NCBI GenBank assembly: GCA_947623915.1
Contig: CANQIB010000011.1
Location: forward strand, 1-64,000
Direction: 5' to 3'
Source of the DNA: an uncultured Ruminiclostridium sp.
GTDB taxonomy: Bacteria > Bacillota > Clostridia > Oscillospirales > Ruminococcaceae
DNA length: 64,000 nucleotides
The notes under the pieces were generated by a model, which did not search any database, was not told where the DNA came from, and was given only the letters and a program-made list of their open reading frames with translations. The stretch's first letter is position 1. Each line of letters starts with the position of its first letter. The position numbers and the translations under genes were made by a program. Positions 17,311 through 26,297 of this stretch are shown in pieces.

Positions 17311-17435
17311 AAATTACGATATTGTATAATAAATATAACTAAATTTTTATGCCGATCATCATACGAAACCGGCAGCGTTATTAAAATGCTGTGCTGCCGT
17401 AAATGCGGCAAATATAAATAAAAGGAGAAATCAAA

Positions 17436-18236
17436 ATGAAATGTCAGTATTGCTCAGAAGAAATCGGAGAAACCTCGGCATTTTGCCCGTATTGCGGTCA
17501 TTCGACCAACAACAATCAGCAATCGCAGACCTATATGCAGTCTTTCAAGCAGACGATAAGCCGACCTGACGGCGTGTTTTATGAGCCGCCCATCCGAAAG
17601 GCGCTGGGCTTTGTTGCGTCGGCGGTAATGATGCTGTCGCTCCTATTCCCCATTGTGACTATCTTTACCGCGTTAGGACAATTTTTTGATTTGCTGGATA
17701 AAGCAAGTAAAATTTCCGATTTGGGAAATATGATGGGGGTAAACGTCGGCGAACATATACCGGGAAATTATATCCTCGCTATTATGGTGTTTTTTGTGGG
17801 AGCAATAGTAACCATAGTTATGACTATCCGCGGCGTTATGTATTTTGTCAAAGCGGTACAATATTACAACCGCTTACGCTATGCCTGTCATCAGTACTGT
17901 GCATATGCGTTGACAAGATTTGCTATAGGAGAGATCTCTTTCTTAGCCGGTATGATACTTATGTTGTTGATAAGCGGACTGACCAAACATCTTGAAATGC
18001 TGTTTTTTTCTCCCAGTATGACATGGGTATTGATCGCTGTCATTATCGGAGCGTTTGTAACCGTATCTTTTCTGAACAGGTACTCCGCCGAAGCATACCG
18101 TTACGAAAAAGCTAATACCGTTCAATCTGCGGCGCATACGCCCGCTCCGTCCGCAAACGGCATATGGGTATGCAGCTGCGGCGCGCATAACCGCACGACG
18201 GATAATTTCTGCACACAATGCGGGAAAAACAGATAA
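17436..18236 (+). CDS. Membrane protein with zinc ribbons at both ends
   Basis: This is a 266-residue protein with an N-terminal zinc ribbon (CQYCSEE...FCPYCG, residues 3-21), about four hydrophobic segments (around 55-80, 108-135, 165-185, 190-210) and a C-terminal second ribbon (WVCSCGAHN...FCTQCG). Cys spacing fits one Zn each. It lies 13 bases before the WG-repeat lipoprotein gene and is probably co-transcribed with it. I do not recognise a function; such double-ribbon membrane proteins are common and uncharacterised in Clostridia. Confidence 0.85.
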   Translation: MKCQYCSEEIGETSAFCPYCGHSTNNNQQSQTYMQSFKQTISRPDGVFYEPPIRKALGFVASAVMMLSLLFPIVTIFTALGQFFDLLDKASKISDLGNMMGVNVGEHIPGNYILAIMVFFVGAIVTIVMTIRGVMYFVKAVQYYNRLRYACHQYCAYALTRFAIGEISFLAGMILMLLISGLTKHLEMLFFSPSMTWVLIAVIIGAFVTVSFLNRYSAEAYRYEKANTVQSAAHTPAPSANGIWVCSCGAHNRTTDNFCTQCGKNR

Positions 18237-18249
18237 AGGAGAGGAAAAA

Positions 18250-19797
18250 ATGAAGAAAAGAAGATCAATTATCGCGATAGCTTTGGCGTTGGTCATGCTG
18301 TCGGGCTGTGAGTCGGGAGGGGCGACGCTTTCAAATGACAGTTCCGCTGTTTCGTCGGAAAGCGGGCAGTATGTCGAAAGCTCCGCAGACGAAAGCTCCA
18401 AGGCGGAAAATTCCAAAGCGGAAAGTTCCGATACGGAAAGCTCCGATACGGAAAGCTCCGATACGGAAAGCTCCAAAGCGGAAACTTCAAAGGAGGAAAG
18501 CTCCGCGGACAATAAGACTTCCTCCGCCGAATCGAACAGCGGCGATACAAAGGAATGGAAAGAGACCCCGACGTCCGGCACGAAATATGTTACGGTCGAC
18601 TGCTACAGCCGCAAAAACGCAATAATCGGCTCTGACAAAGTAGACCTGCATACATACGGCAGCAGCGTAAAGGTCGTTGCCAAAACCGATACCGATTATT
18701 ATAAGCTGAGCGACGGCTCTTTTATCCACCAAGATTACCTGTCCGACAGCAAGCCGGTAAAGACCGAGCCTCCGAAAACAACGGCTAAGCCGCAGACACA
18801 AAAGCCCGCCTCTGGCAGCACCGATAAGACCGACGGTTACACTTGGGTGATACAGCCGCAGTATAATTATGATGATGTGGAGATATTAAGACAAAGCAAT
18901 TATTTGCCATCAGGTGAAGGTCTGTTGGTTTCGAAAAGTCATTATGAGCAAGGAGTTTGGATGAATGAGCCCGGAACGCTTGTTAAAAATTTATTTGCTG
19001 TTAAAAACAAGAATAAGTACGGGTTGATAAACTCTGACGCAAAACTTCTTATCGACTTTTCTTACGATAAGATTTGCGCATCCCTCTGCCCGCCGGGAAT
19101 ATATTTTATTACCGTATCGGATATAACCTACGAAAACGGTTATGAACACGAGGATTATAAATGGTTGAATGAAAAATATCAACCTGTTGAGCCTACCCAA
19201 GGATTTGGAGTAGAGGGCTATCCGCATTATTTTTATGATGTAAAAAATGGCGACATTTATTGTGATCGAGAATGGGTAGATACTACAAAATTGACAGATA
19301 AAAATATGTCAAATTTGTATGTGCCTGTCACCTCAGCTACTGTAAGATCCGAAACATATTGGAACGAATTTGAAAAAGAAAACCAAACCAACTATTACTT
19401 TGATACTGATAAATCAGGGGTGGGGAAATGCGGTCTACTTTCAAATGGAAAAATTACTGTACCGGTTGAATATGACGGCTTTTTTGATCCCGGACCGCCT
19501 GATGAAAATTTTTTTGGCGACAACCGTATAGTATTTTTCAAAAACAAAAAGATATATGTATTCGATAAAAAGGGTAAGTGCTATTCCAAAGGGGTATACG
19601 ACAAGGTAGACAACAGAAATCAGGAGTTATACTACCTCAACGGCTATCTCCCCGTATGTAAAAACAACAAGTGGGGACTTATAGACGTAAACGGCAAGGA
19701 AGTGCTGAGCTGTCAATTTGAGGATATCACTTCGGTATACGACGGCAAGGCATGGGCAAAGCAAAACGGAAAATGGGGCGTTATCGCTCTTAACTGA
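18250..19797 (+). CDS. WG-repeat lipoprotein with Ser/Glu-rich linker
   Basis: This 515-residue protein has a signal peptide ending in the lipobox LSGC (Cys20), so it should be lipid-anchored outside the membrane. A degenerate Ser/Glu/Asp/Lys repeat (residues about 30-95; DNA unit near GAAAGCTCCGATAC) follows, then an SH3-like segment with CYSRKNAIIG, then WG/KWG repeats in the C-terminal 300 residues (NKYGLINSDAK, GKCGLLSNGK, NKWGLIDVNGK, GKWGVIALN). WG repeats are thought to bind other proteins or ligands; the role here is unknown. The repeat-rich linker is likely length-variable. Confidence 0.88.
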   Translation: MKKRRSIIAIALALVMLSGCESGGATLSNDSSAVSSESGQYVESSADESSKAENSKAESSDTESSDTESSDTESSKAETSKEESSADNKTSSAESNSGDTKEWKETPTSGTKYVTVDCYSRKNAIIGSDKVDLHTYGSSVKVVAKTDTDYYKLSDGSFIHQDYLSDSKPVKTEPPKTTAKPQTQKPASGSTDKTDGYTWVIQPQYNYDDVEILRQSNYLPSGEGLLVSKSHYEQGVWMNEPGTLVKNLFAVKNKNKYGLINSDAKLLIDFSYDKICASLCPPGIYFITVSDITYENGYEHEDYKWLNEKYQPVEPTQGFGVEGYPHYFYDVKNGDIYCDREWVDTTKLTDKNMSNLYVPVTSATVRSETYWNEFEKENQTNYYFDTDKSGVGKCGLLSNGKITVPVEYDGFFDPGPPDENFFGDNRIVFFKNKKIYVFDKKGKCYSKGVYDKVDNRNQELYYLNGYLPVCKNNKWGLIDVNGKEVLSCQFEDITSVYDGKAWAKQNGKWGVIALN

Positions 19798-19819
19798 TTT
19801 TCCGAAAAAACGTTATGCT

Positions 19820-19837
19820 CACCCGCAAAAACGGGTG
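19820..19837 (+). terminator. Short hairpin after the WG-repeat gene
   Basis: CACCCG (19820-19825) pairs with CGGGTG (19832-19837), then TTTATAT. It is a weak terminator or attenuator before the next gene. Confidence 0.4.
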
Positions 19838-19871
19838 TTTATATAAAAAATTATTGAAAAGAGGGCAAAAT

Positions 19872-22436
19872 ATGAAAAAATGTAGATTTATAGCCGGATT
19901 TTTGACATTTGTCATGGCTATCGCGGTGTTTGCGTCACCGCTGGCAGAATATCTGCCGATCCAAGGGAACAGCTTGACCGCAAGCGCGGCGAGCAATGAA
20001 TATGCAATGTTTCCTTTGAGTACAGTCAACATATCTCAAGGAGAGGGGGTAGGAAGCCATTATTATTCTTATGCTTTGGATTTGGTAGGGGACACCAACG
20101 TGCGCGCGCCTTTTACAGGGAAAATAGTCGATATCGATTATAATAATTTTGGCGCGGGTCATAGGGTAGTATTGCAAAGTCTTGATAACGTCGTTTTTGC
20201 TGATGGTACAGTCGGGATTATGACAATAAAATTAAATCATGACAACGACATAAGTGATTTGAAAAAAGGTCAAATAATTAAGCAGGGCGAAATATTTTAT
20301 CAAGCCGGAAAATACGGTAACGTTACAGGTACACATGTACATATAGAGTGTGCAAAAGGAGCTTATGCCGGGCAGGATTATTTGGGCAGCGGAGAAAACG
20401 CCGTGGCCGTGTTAAAAAACAGGGTACACGTTTATAATGCTTTATGGTTATCTTCGTCAACCTCGCGTCCGAAAGACAAAGGCTATAATTGGAAGGTATT
20501 AACCAACACTCCCATCCCCGAACCCTCGTCACGTTTCAGCGTTTCGATAGACAAGATAACCGACAACAATGCTATAATAAATTTTGTCGCATATAAAAAG
20601 ACGACTGAAAGCACCAAGTCTTTTTCCATTAAAGTATGGGAAACCAACAATTCCTCTAACAGCAAGAGCTTCAGCTTTAACTCCTCTTACCCGAATGTCG
20701 GTAAGACACAAAATACAGGTCTTAGCTTTGATTTGAAAAACGAAGTTAAGTTCTTGATGAAGCACGCGACAAAGTATTCGTTCACTATAACCAGTAACTA
20801 TACCGAAAACGGGGCGAACAGGAGTTATACGAGCAGTACATATTCTTTCGCCACGACAGGCTCACACTCCTACGGCTCATGGACTACCTCCAAGGCAGCT
20901 ACCTGCACCGCAAGCGGTACAGAGACCAGAAAATGCAGCTGCGGCGCGACCGAAACGCGTACCATCGCCGCAAAGGGACACAGCTATTCTTCCTCCTATA
21001 CTATAGACAAATATGCGACCTGCACCGAAAGCGGAAGCAAATCCCGCCATTGCACGGTATGCGGTGCAAAAACCGATATCACGTCTATACCGGCGACCGG
21101 ACATAATTTTGGCAGCTGGATAACTACAGAAAAGGCTACTTGTACCGAAAGCGGCGTACAGACCAGATACTGCAATTATTGTAGCGCGACCGAGACCCGC
21201 AAGATAGACGCGCTCGGCCATAACTTTAACGAAACGGTGGTCGTACCGCCGACAAGTTATTCCGAGGGCTACACCAAGCATACCTGCTCACGCTGCGGCT
21301 CTTGGTATACGGATAATTACACGGACGTCCTGTCAGTCGAAAGAGTTTCCGATTTTTCGCTCACCGACCGCGCTTCCTCCTCTCTTACGTTCAGTTGGAA
21401 CAAGGTCTACGGCGCTACGGGTTATATGATACAAATATACAAAAACGGAAAATGGATAGGGTATAACATTTCCGATAGTGATATGACCTCTTACACGGTA
21501 AGCGGACTTTCGGCAGGTACAAAATACAAGGTTCGTATTTGCGCGATGATAGTCACCGACACAGAAACGGTTTCCGGCGCTTACAACGAGATCTCCGCTA
21601 TAACCTCTCCCTCTAATATGAACGGCTTTAAGCTGCATACTCGCGGTATCGGCGCGCTGAAATTCAGTTGGAGCAGAAACACCTCCGCTACGGGTTATCA
21701 GCTGCAAATATACAAGGGCGGTAAGTGGGTAACTTACAACATAAAGAGCGGCGGTACTACCGCTTATGTGATAAGCGGGCTCAGCGCGGGAACGAAGTAC
21801 AATGTGCGTATCCGTCCTATGAAAACGATAGACGGCACGACGGTATTCGGTTCGTACAAGACTATAACCGCGATAACATCTCCCTCGAACATGAGCGGCT
21901 TTAAGCTGCACACTCGCGGTATCGGCGCGCTGAAATTCAGTTGGAGCAGAAACACCTCCGCTACGGGTTATCAGTTACAGATATACAAGGGCGGAAAATG
22001 GGTGACTTATAACATAAAGAGCGGCAGCACAACCGCTTATGTGATAAGCGGGCTCAGCGCGGGAACAAGGTACAATGTGCGTATCCGTCCTATGAAAACT
22101 ATAAGCGGCACAACGGTGTACGGCTCGTACAAGACGATAACCGCCATCACAGCGCCCAAGAACATGAGCGGCTTTAAGCTGGCGGCTCAAAGCAAAAATT
22201 CCTTAAAGATAGGCTGGTCGAAAAACGCCTCCGCTACCGGCTATCAGTTACAGATATACAAGGGCGGAAAGTGGGTCACTTATACCATTTCAGGCAACAC
22301 AAAAACCTCCTACACGGTAAAGAGCCTTTCGGCAGGCACAAAGTATAAATTCCGTATTCGCGCTTATAAGAAGATAGGCACTTCAACGGTATACGGCAAT
22401 TTCAGCGCGACAAAGACGTTTTCGACTAAAAAATAA
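19872..22436 (+). CDS. Secreted M23-like protein with Cys repeats and four FN3 domains
   Basis: This 854-residue exported protein has a signal peptide (residues 1-39, ending TASAAS). A LytM/M23-like domain (about 45-190) has His123 in LNHDN and the metal pair His155/His157 in THVHIE; the first ligands appear as SHYYSYALD (His63 and Asp70), a wider spacing than HxxxD. Next come three Cys-x-x-Cys repeats (about 331-480) and four fibronectin type III repeats (about 493-854), three with a 273-bp period. The start ATG follows AGAGGG. Likely role: peptidoglycan hydrolysis or binding. Confidence 0.87.
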   Translation: MKKCRFIAGFLTFVMAIAVFASPLAEYLPIQGNSLTASAASNEYAMFPLSTVNISQGEGVGSHYYSYALDLVGDTNVRAPFTGKIVDIDYNNFGAGHRVVLQSLDNVVFADGTVGIMTIKLNHDNDISDLKKGQIIKQGEIFYQAGKYGNVTGTHVHIECAKGAYAGQDYLGSGENAVAVLKNRVHVYNALWLSSSTSRPKDKGYNWKVLTNTPIPEPSSRFSVSIDKITDNNAIINFVAYKKTTESTKSFSIKVWETNNSSNSKSFSFNSSYPNVGKTQNTGLSFDLKNEVKFLMKHATKYSFTITSNYTENGANRSYTSSTYSFATTGSHSYGSWTTSKAATCTASGTETRKCSCGATETRTIAAKGHSYSSSYTIDKYATCTESGSKSRHCTVCGAKTDITSIPATGHNFGSWITTEKATCTESGVQTRYCNYCSATETRKIDALGHNFNETVVVPPTSYSEGYTKHTCSRCGSWYTDNYTDVLSVERVSDFSLTDRASSSLTFSWNKVYGATGYMIQIYKNGKWIGYNISDSDMTSYTVSGLSAGTKYKVRICAMIVTDTETVSGAYNEISAITSPSNMNGFKLHTRGIGALKFSWSRNTSATGYQLQIYKGGKWVTYNIKSGGTTAYVISGLSAGTKYNVRIRPMKTIDGTTVFGSYKTITAITSPSNMSGFKLHTRGIGALKFSWSRNTSATGYQLQIYKGGKWVTYNIKSGSTTAYVISGLSAGTRYNVRIRPMKTISGTTVYGSYKTITAITAPKNMSGFKLAAQSKNSLKIGWSKNASATGYQLQIYKGGKWVTYTISGNTKTSYTVKSLSAGTKYKFRIRAYKKIGTSTVYGNFSATKTFSTKK
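21626..22436 (+). repeat. 273-bp intragenic tandem repeat (FN3 units)
   Basis: The same block (GGCTTTAAGCTG...) starts near 21626, 21899 and 22172, an exact 273-bp (91-codon) period. The first two units are almost identical at DNA level; the third is diverged. This marks recent duplication or gene conversion inside the FN3 array. Confidence 0.85.
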
Positions 22437-22450
22437 GACCTCCAAAAAGA

Positions 22451-22480
22451 CCGTCTCCCTGAGTTTCCTCAGGGAGACGG
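22451..22480. terminator. Two-way terminator between converging genes
   Basis: CCGTCTCCCTGAG (22451-22463) pairs perfectly with CTCAGGGAGACGG (22468-22480), followed by TTATTTTATTT. It lies between the FN3 gene and the ABC exporter gene. Confidence 0.88.
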
Positions 22481-22497
22481 TTATTTTATTTGATACT

Positions 22498-24309
22498 TTA
22501 TTTTGCGGTGACGGTGTTTTGCTCCGCTCCGAAGCGCTGTGCCATGTAAAGGCGGTAGTAGTCGCCTTTCTTCGCTATCAGCTCGTCGTGGGTGCCCGCC
22601 TCGGTTATGCCCTTGTTGTTTATGAACATTATCTTATCGCAGTTTTTGATAGTGGAAAGGCGGTGCGCGATTATAAAGCTGGTGCGGCCTTTCAGCATTT
22701 CGTTAAGTCCCTTTTGCAGCAGCCGTTCGGTCTTTGCGTCGATAGAGGAGGTCGCCTCGTCAAGTATCAGTATCTTGGGGTCGGAGATAAGCGTGCGCGC
22801 AAAGGATACCAACTGCCGCTGACCGCCGGAAAGCTGTGAGCCGCCCTCGAACATCTCGGTCTTGTAGCCTTTTTCCAAGCCGCTGATAAACTCGTCGGCG
22901 CATACCGTTTTTGCCGCCGCGATGACCTCCTCCTCGGTGGCGTCCAGCTTACCGTATTTTATATTGTCCTCTATGCTGCCCGAAAAGATAAAGCTGTCCT
23001 GAAGCATTATCCCCATTTGACTGCGCAGGGAATGAAGCGTTACCTTGCTTATATCGTTGCCGTCTATCAGCACCTGACCGCCGTTAAGGTTATAAAAGCG
23101 GGAAATAAGGTTTACTATGGTAGTCTTGCCCGCTCCGGTAGGTCCTACCAGCGCGACGCTCTCTCCGGGCTCTACCCTGAAGCTGAGATCCTCAAGCACG
23201 TTTTTGCCTTCCTCATAAGCAAAGGTGACGTTCTTAAATTCCACCGCTCCCTTTACCTCCGGCAGCTCTTTTGCTCCCTCTATATCCTTTACCGGCACCG
23301 GCTCGTCCATCGTTTCAAAGATACGTTCAAGGTATGCCACGGCGTTTACAAAGTTATTGTACAGCGTCGCTATGTTTATTATAGGCTGCCAAAAGCGGTT
23401 TGAATAGTTGCTCATCGCAAGTATGCTGCCCAGACCGACCGAAGGATAGCCTATCACCAACAGTCCGACAAAGTACAGCGCGGATTCCACCACCGCCTTG
23501 ATATTATCCACCGAAAAACCCACAAGGTTGTTTATCCTGACCGCTTTCATCCACGCCTTGCGGTATTCGGTGGAGAGCCTGCGGAATATCCCCGCGTTCT
23601 CGTTTTCTCTCGCAAAGCTCTGGGTAACGCGTATGCAGTTTATGCTTTCCGCAAGATAAGCCGTCTGGTTGGAGTTCTTGTTGGACTCCTGCCGCCATGC
23701 GCGGCGCTGTTTGTTTTTAAGTATCACCATCACGGTGATGAACACCGGCACTCCGGCAAATATCACCAGCGCCAAACGCGCGTCCACCGCAAACATGAAT
23801 ATCGTAACGAAAATTATGTTGAAAATTTCCAGTATGAAGTTGATTATACCGTTGGTCAGCATATTCGATACGTTGTTTACATAGTTTACTACTCTTACCA
23901 GTATCTTGCCCTGCGGGCGGTCGTCGTAATACTGGAACGGCAGCTCCTGAAGGTGTGCGAACAGGTCTTTTCTTATATCGTATATCATAAGCTGACCCGC
24001 CTTGGTCATTATCCGCTGGCGGATATTTCCGAGTATCGTGCTGACTACCACCGACAGCAAAAACAGCAGCGACAGCACTATCGTATAGCTTATATCGCCG
24101 GTAGCTATGCCGCGCGGTATCGCTACGTCCACCGCCTCTTTTGTGAGCAGCGGCGCTACCAGCGCGACTATCGCCGATATCGCGGACAGCGTCAGCGCCG
24201 TTATTATCTTTGCGCGGTAACGCTTTACATACACCAAAGCGCGCTTAAAATGCTTAAAGTCAAACGGTGTTTCCAGCCGTTCGTCGATGTCATATTTATT
24301 TCTGGACAT
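22498..24309 (-). CDS. ABC exporter subunit with intact catalytic site (BmrD-like)
   Basis: This 603-residue half-transporter has six transmembrane helices (about residues 30-320) and a C-terminal nucleotide-binding domain with Walker A GPTGAGKTT, signature LSGGQRQL, Walker B LILDEATSSID and the H-loop in IIAHRLS. The catalytic Glu after Walker B is present. It lies 25 bases after a second half-transporter on the same strand whose Glu is replaced, so the two should form a heterodimeric exporter of the BmrCD/YheIH type. Substrate unknown; drugs or lipids are usual. Confidence 0.92.
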   Translation of the reverse strand: MSRNKYDIDERLETPFDFKHFKRALVYVKRYRAKIITALTLSAISAIVALVAPLLTKEAVDVAIPRGIATGDISYTIVLSLLFLLSVVVSTILGNIRQRIMTKAGQLMIYDIRKDLFAHLQELPFQYYDDRPQGKILVRVVNYVNNVSNMLTNGIINFILEIFNIIFVTIFMFAVDARLALVIFAGVPVFITVMVILKNKQRRAWRQESNKNSNQTAYLAESINCIRVTQSFARENENAGIFRRLSTEYRKAWMKAVRINNLVGFSVDNIKAVVESALYFVGLLVIGYPSVGLGSILAMSNYSNRFWQPIINIATLYNNFVNAVAYLERIFETMDEPVPVKDIEGAKELPEVKGAVEFKNVTFAYEEGKNVLEDLSFRVEPGESVALVGPTGAGKTTIVNLISRFYNLNGGQVLIDGNDISKVTLHSLRSQMGIMLQDSFIFSGSIEDNIKYGKLDATEEEVIAAAKTVCADEFISGLEKGYKTEMFEGGSQLSGGQRQLVSFARTLISDPKILILDEATSSIDAKTERLLQKGLNEMLKGRTSFIIAHRLSTIKNCDKIMFINNKGITEAGTHDELIAKKGDYYRLYMAQRFGAEQNTVTAK

Positions 24310-24334
24310 AAAGCTCCTCCTTTCCCACCGACAG

Positions 24335-26089
24335 TTAAACCGCCGGTTCTTCTCCGCCGTTTTGGAGGGTGAATATCTCGTAATAATAGCCTTTTTTCTT
24401 TATCAGCTCGTCATGCGTGCCGTTTTCTATTATCCTGCCGTCGTCAAGTATTATTATCCTGTCGGCGAACCGCGCGGACGAGGTACGCTGTGCGATTATC
24501 AACTTGGTACATTCAAAATCCAGCTTGGTGAGATTTTCCTGTATCTCGGTCTCGGTCTCCATATCCACCGCCGACGTCGTGTCGTCCAGTATCAGTATCG
24601 GCGGACGGATAGCCATGGCGCGGGCAAGCGCGATACGCTGCTTTTGTCCGCCTGACAGTCCCACTCCGCGTTCTCCGATTATCGTTTCATACTGCTCCGG
24701 CATATCCTCCACAAAATGCGCCGACGCAAGATGAGCAAACTGCTTTACCTCCTCAAACGGCAGGTCGGATTTTCCGTACGCTATATTTCCGTCTATGGTG
24801 TCCGAAAACAGCAGTACCTCCTGCGTGGTCATTCCTATGTTGCTGCGCAGTACGTCCGGCTCGTAATCCCTGACGTTTTTTCCGCCTACATAGACAGCTC
24901 CGTCCGTCGGGTCGTAAAACCGCGCGATAAGGTTCATCATCGCGGTCTTGCCCGAACCGGTAGCTCCCATTATGACCACCGTTTCCCCGTCCTTTATGTC
25001 AAGGTTTATATCTTTCAGCACCTTTATTCCGTCAAAGCTCATCGAAACGTGTTCAAACCGTATATCTCCCTTTATGCGCGGACGCTCCGCGGCTTTATGC
25101 TCGTTTACGATGTCAGAGCGGGAATAGAACACCTCGATTATCTTTGATACGCTCGCAAAGAATCTTTGCAGGTCGTTTATCAACATTCCCAAGTTTCTTA
25201 TCGCGTTGGAGATGGTCCACAGCAAGCCGGAAAATACCGTGTACTGGGCAAGGGTTATCCTGCCGTTTATTACGAATATTCCGCCGACCAGCATTTGTAT
25301 CACCCATAGGCTTTGCGCAAGTATCTCGACGTAAGGCTGAAATTCCAGCCACACCATAGCCGCCTGCTGGTTATAGTCGCAGTATTCGCGGTTGTATTTG
25401 TCAAATTCCTCTTTCTCGTATTCCTCGCGTGCGAAAGCCTTTACCACGCGGTTTGCCGCGATATTTTCCTGAGCCTTGGAATTAAGCCGCGACAGCTTTT
25501 CACGCAGAGCGACATAGCGCGGTCCCGATTTTTTGGAGAACAGGCGGGTAACTATGAACAGCAGCGGCGTTACCGCAAGCAGGCACAAAGTCATCAGCCA
25601 GTCCAGCGTAAAGAAATATACTATCGTGAAAATAAACAGCGAGCCGCTTTCCACCACCGTCATCACTATCCATGCCAGAGAGTGACGGATAAGCTCCAGA
25701 TCTCCCGTAAGTCTTGTTACCAGGTCGCCCTTGGTGTGTGTGTCAAAATAGTGCATATCCTGATTTTGCAGCTTTTCAAACAGCTTATTGCGCACGTCCT
25801 GCAAAACGCCCTGCGATACCGTTTCGTACATCATTTTGCAAATAAATTGCAGGATAGTGCGCACCAACACGAACAATACCAAAAGCACGCACAGCCATAT
25901 CAGCAGGTCGCGCTGCACCACTATGTTTTGCAACGCGTCGGGCGACGATATGAATATATCTACTATCTGTTCTACTATCATAGGGCCGACAAGGAAAAAG
26001 GTCTGTATTATCACCGACATCATAAGCGCCGCCGCATACAGAGGTCTGTATCCCTTTAAATTTTGCCACAGCCATTTAATCTGAAACAT
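24335..26089 (-). CDS. ABC exporter subunit with degenerate catalytic site (BmrC-like)
   Basis: This 584-residue half-transporter has six membrane helices then an ATPase domain: Walker A GATGSGKTA, signature LSGGQKQRIA, Walker B LILDDTTSAVD. Asp stands where the catalytic Glu should be, and the H-loop position reads IIAQRTS, with Gln for His. Both changes are the hallmark of the degenerate half of asymmetric exporters, so its partner (22498-24309) carries the working catalytic base. It is first in the pair, with a promoter at 26155-26183. Confidence 0.92.
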   Translation of the reverse strand: MFQIKWLWQNLKGYRPLYAAALMMSVIIQTFFLVGPMIVEQIVDIFISSPDALQNIVVQRDLLIWLCVLLVLFVLVRTILQFICKMMYETVSQGVLQDVRNKLFEKLQNQDMHYFDTHTKGDLVTRLTGDLELIRHSLAWIVMTVVESGSLFIFTIVYFFTLDWLMTLCLLAVTPLLFIVTRLFSKKSGPRYVALREKLSRLNSKAQENIAANRVVKAFAREEYEKEEFDKYNREYCDYNQQAAMVWLEFQPYVEILAQSLWVIQMLVGGIFVINGRITLAQYTVFSGLLWTISNAIRNLGMLINDLQRFFASVSKIIEVFYSRSDIVNEHKAAERPRIKGDIRFEHVSMSFDGIKVLKDINLDIKDGETVVIMGATGSGKTAMMNLIARFYDPTDGAVYVGGKNVRDYEPDVLRSNIGMTTQEVLLFSDTIDGNIAYGKSDLPFEEVKQFAHLASAHFVEDMPEQYETIIGERGVGLSGGQKQRIALARAMAIRPPILILDDTTSAVDMETETEIQENLTKLDFECTKLIIAQRTSSARFADRIIILDDGRIIENGTHDELIKKKGYYYEIFTLQNGGEEPAV

Positions 26090-26154
26090 TAGTCCCTCTC
26101 TCTCAAACTCCGCACGTCTTTCAGCCCTTTGCCGAGAAAACGATTTCTCCGGTT

Positions 26155-26183
26155 ATTTTAGCACAACGGCATAGCAAAGTCAA
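26155..26183 (-). promoter_or_regulatory. Promoter of the heterodimeric ABC exporter
   Basis: On the minus strand TTGACT (26178-26183) and TAAAAT (26155-26160) are 17 bases apart, 66 bases before the first gene. Confidence 0.65.
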
Positions 26184-26256
26184 TATGCAATATTGCGATT
26201 TCGGAAAATAAAAAATGTGAATATTTTACAGTACCGTGTCTAAAGGAAAACATAAA

Positions 26257-26282
26257 AAGACGAGCCGTTTACGGCTCGTCTT
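26257..26282 (-). terminator. Terminator after dprA
   Basis: AAGACGAGCC (26257-26266) pairs with GGCTCGTCTT (26273-26282); the minus strand continues in T-rich DNA. It closes the dprA gene. Confidence 0.8.
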
Positions 26283-26297
26283 AAATTAAAAATCTAT

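Larger units (their letters stand above)
17112..17435. other. Divergent promoter region, VanY / zinc-ribbon gene
   Basis: This 324-base stretch holds the VanY promoter (17203-17231), a GC-rich leader that can fold (GCCC 17166-17169 with GGGC 17184-17187), a hairpin at 17287-17310 and a TATAAT at 17325-17330 that could serve the rightward gene but lacks a good -35. A 26-codon reading frame (17250-17330) with a GGTGGGGG before it would encode a Lys/Arg-rich peptide, but it runs through the hairpin and is not called as a gene. Confidence 0.5.

Noticed and set aside
17250-17330. 26-residue basic peptide frame
   Set aside because: A GGTGGGGG precedes it, but the frame contains a terminator-like hairpin and no promoter is convincing.
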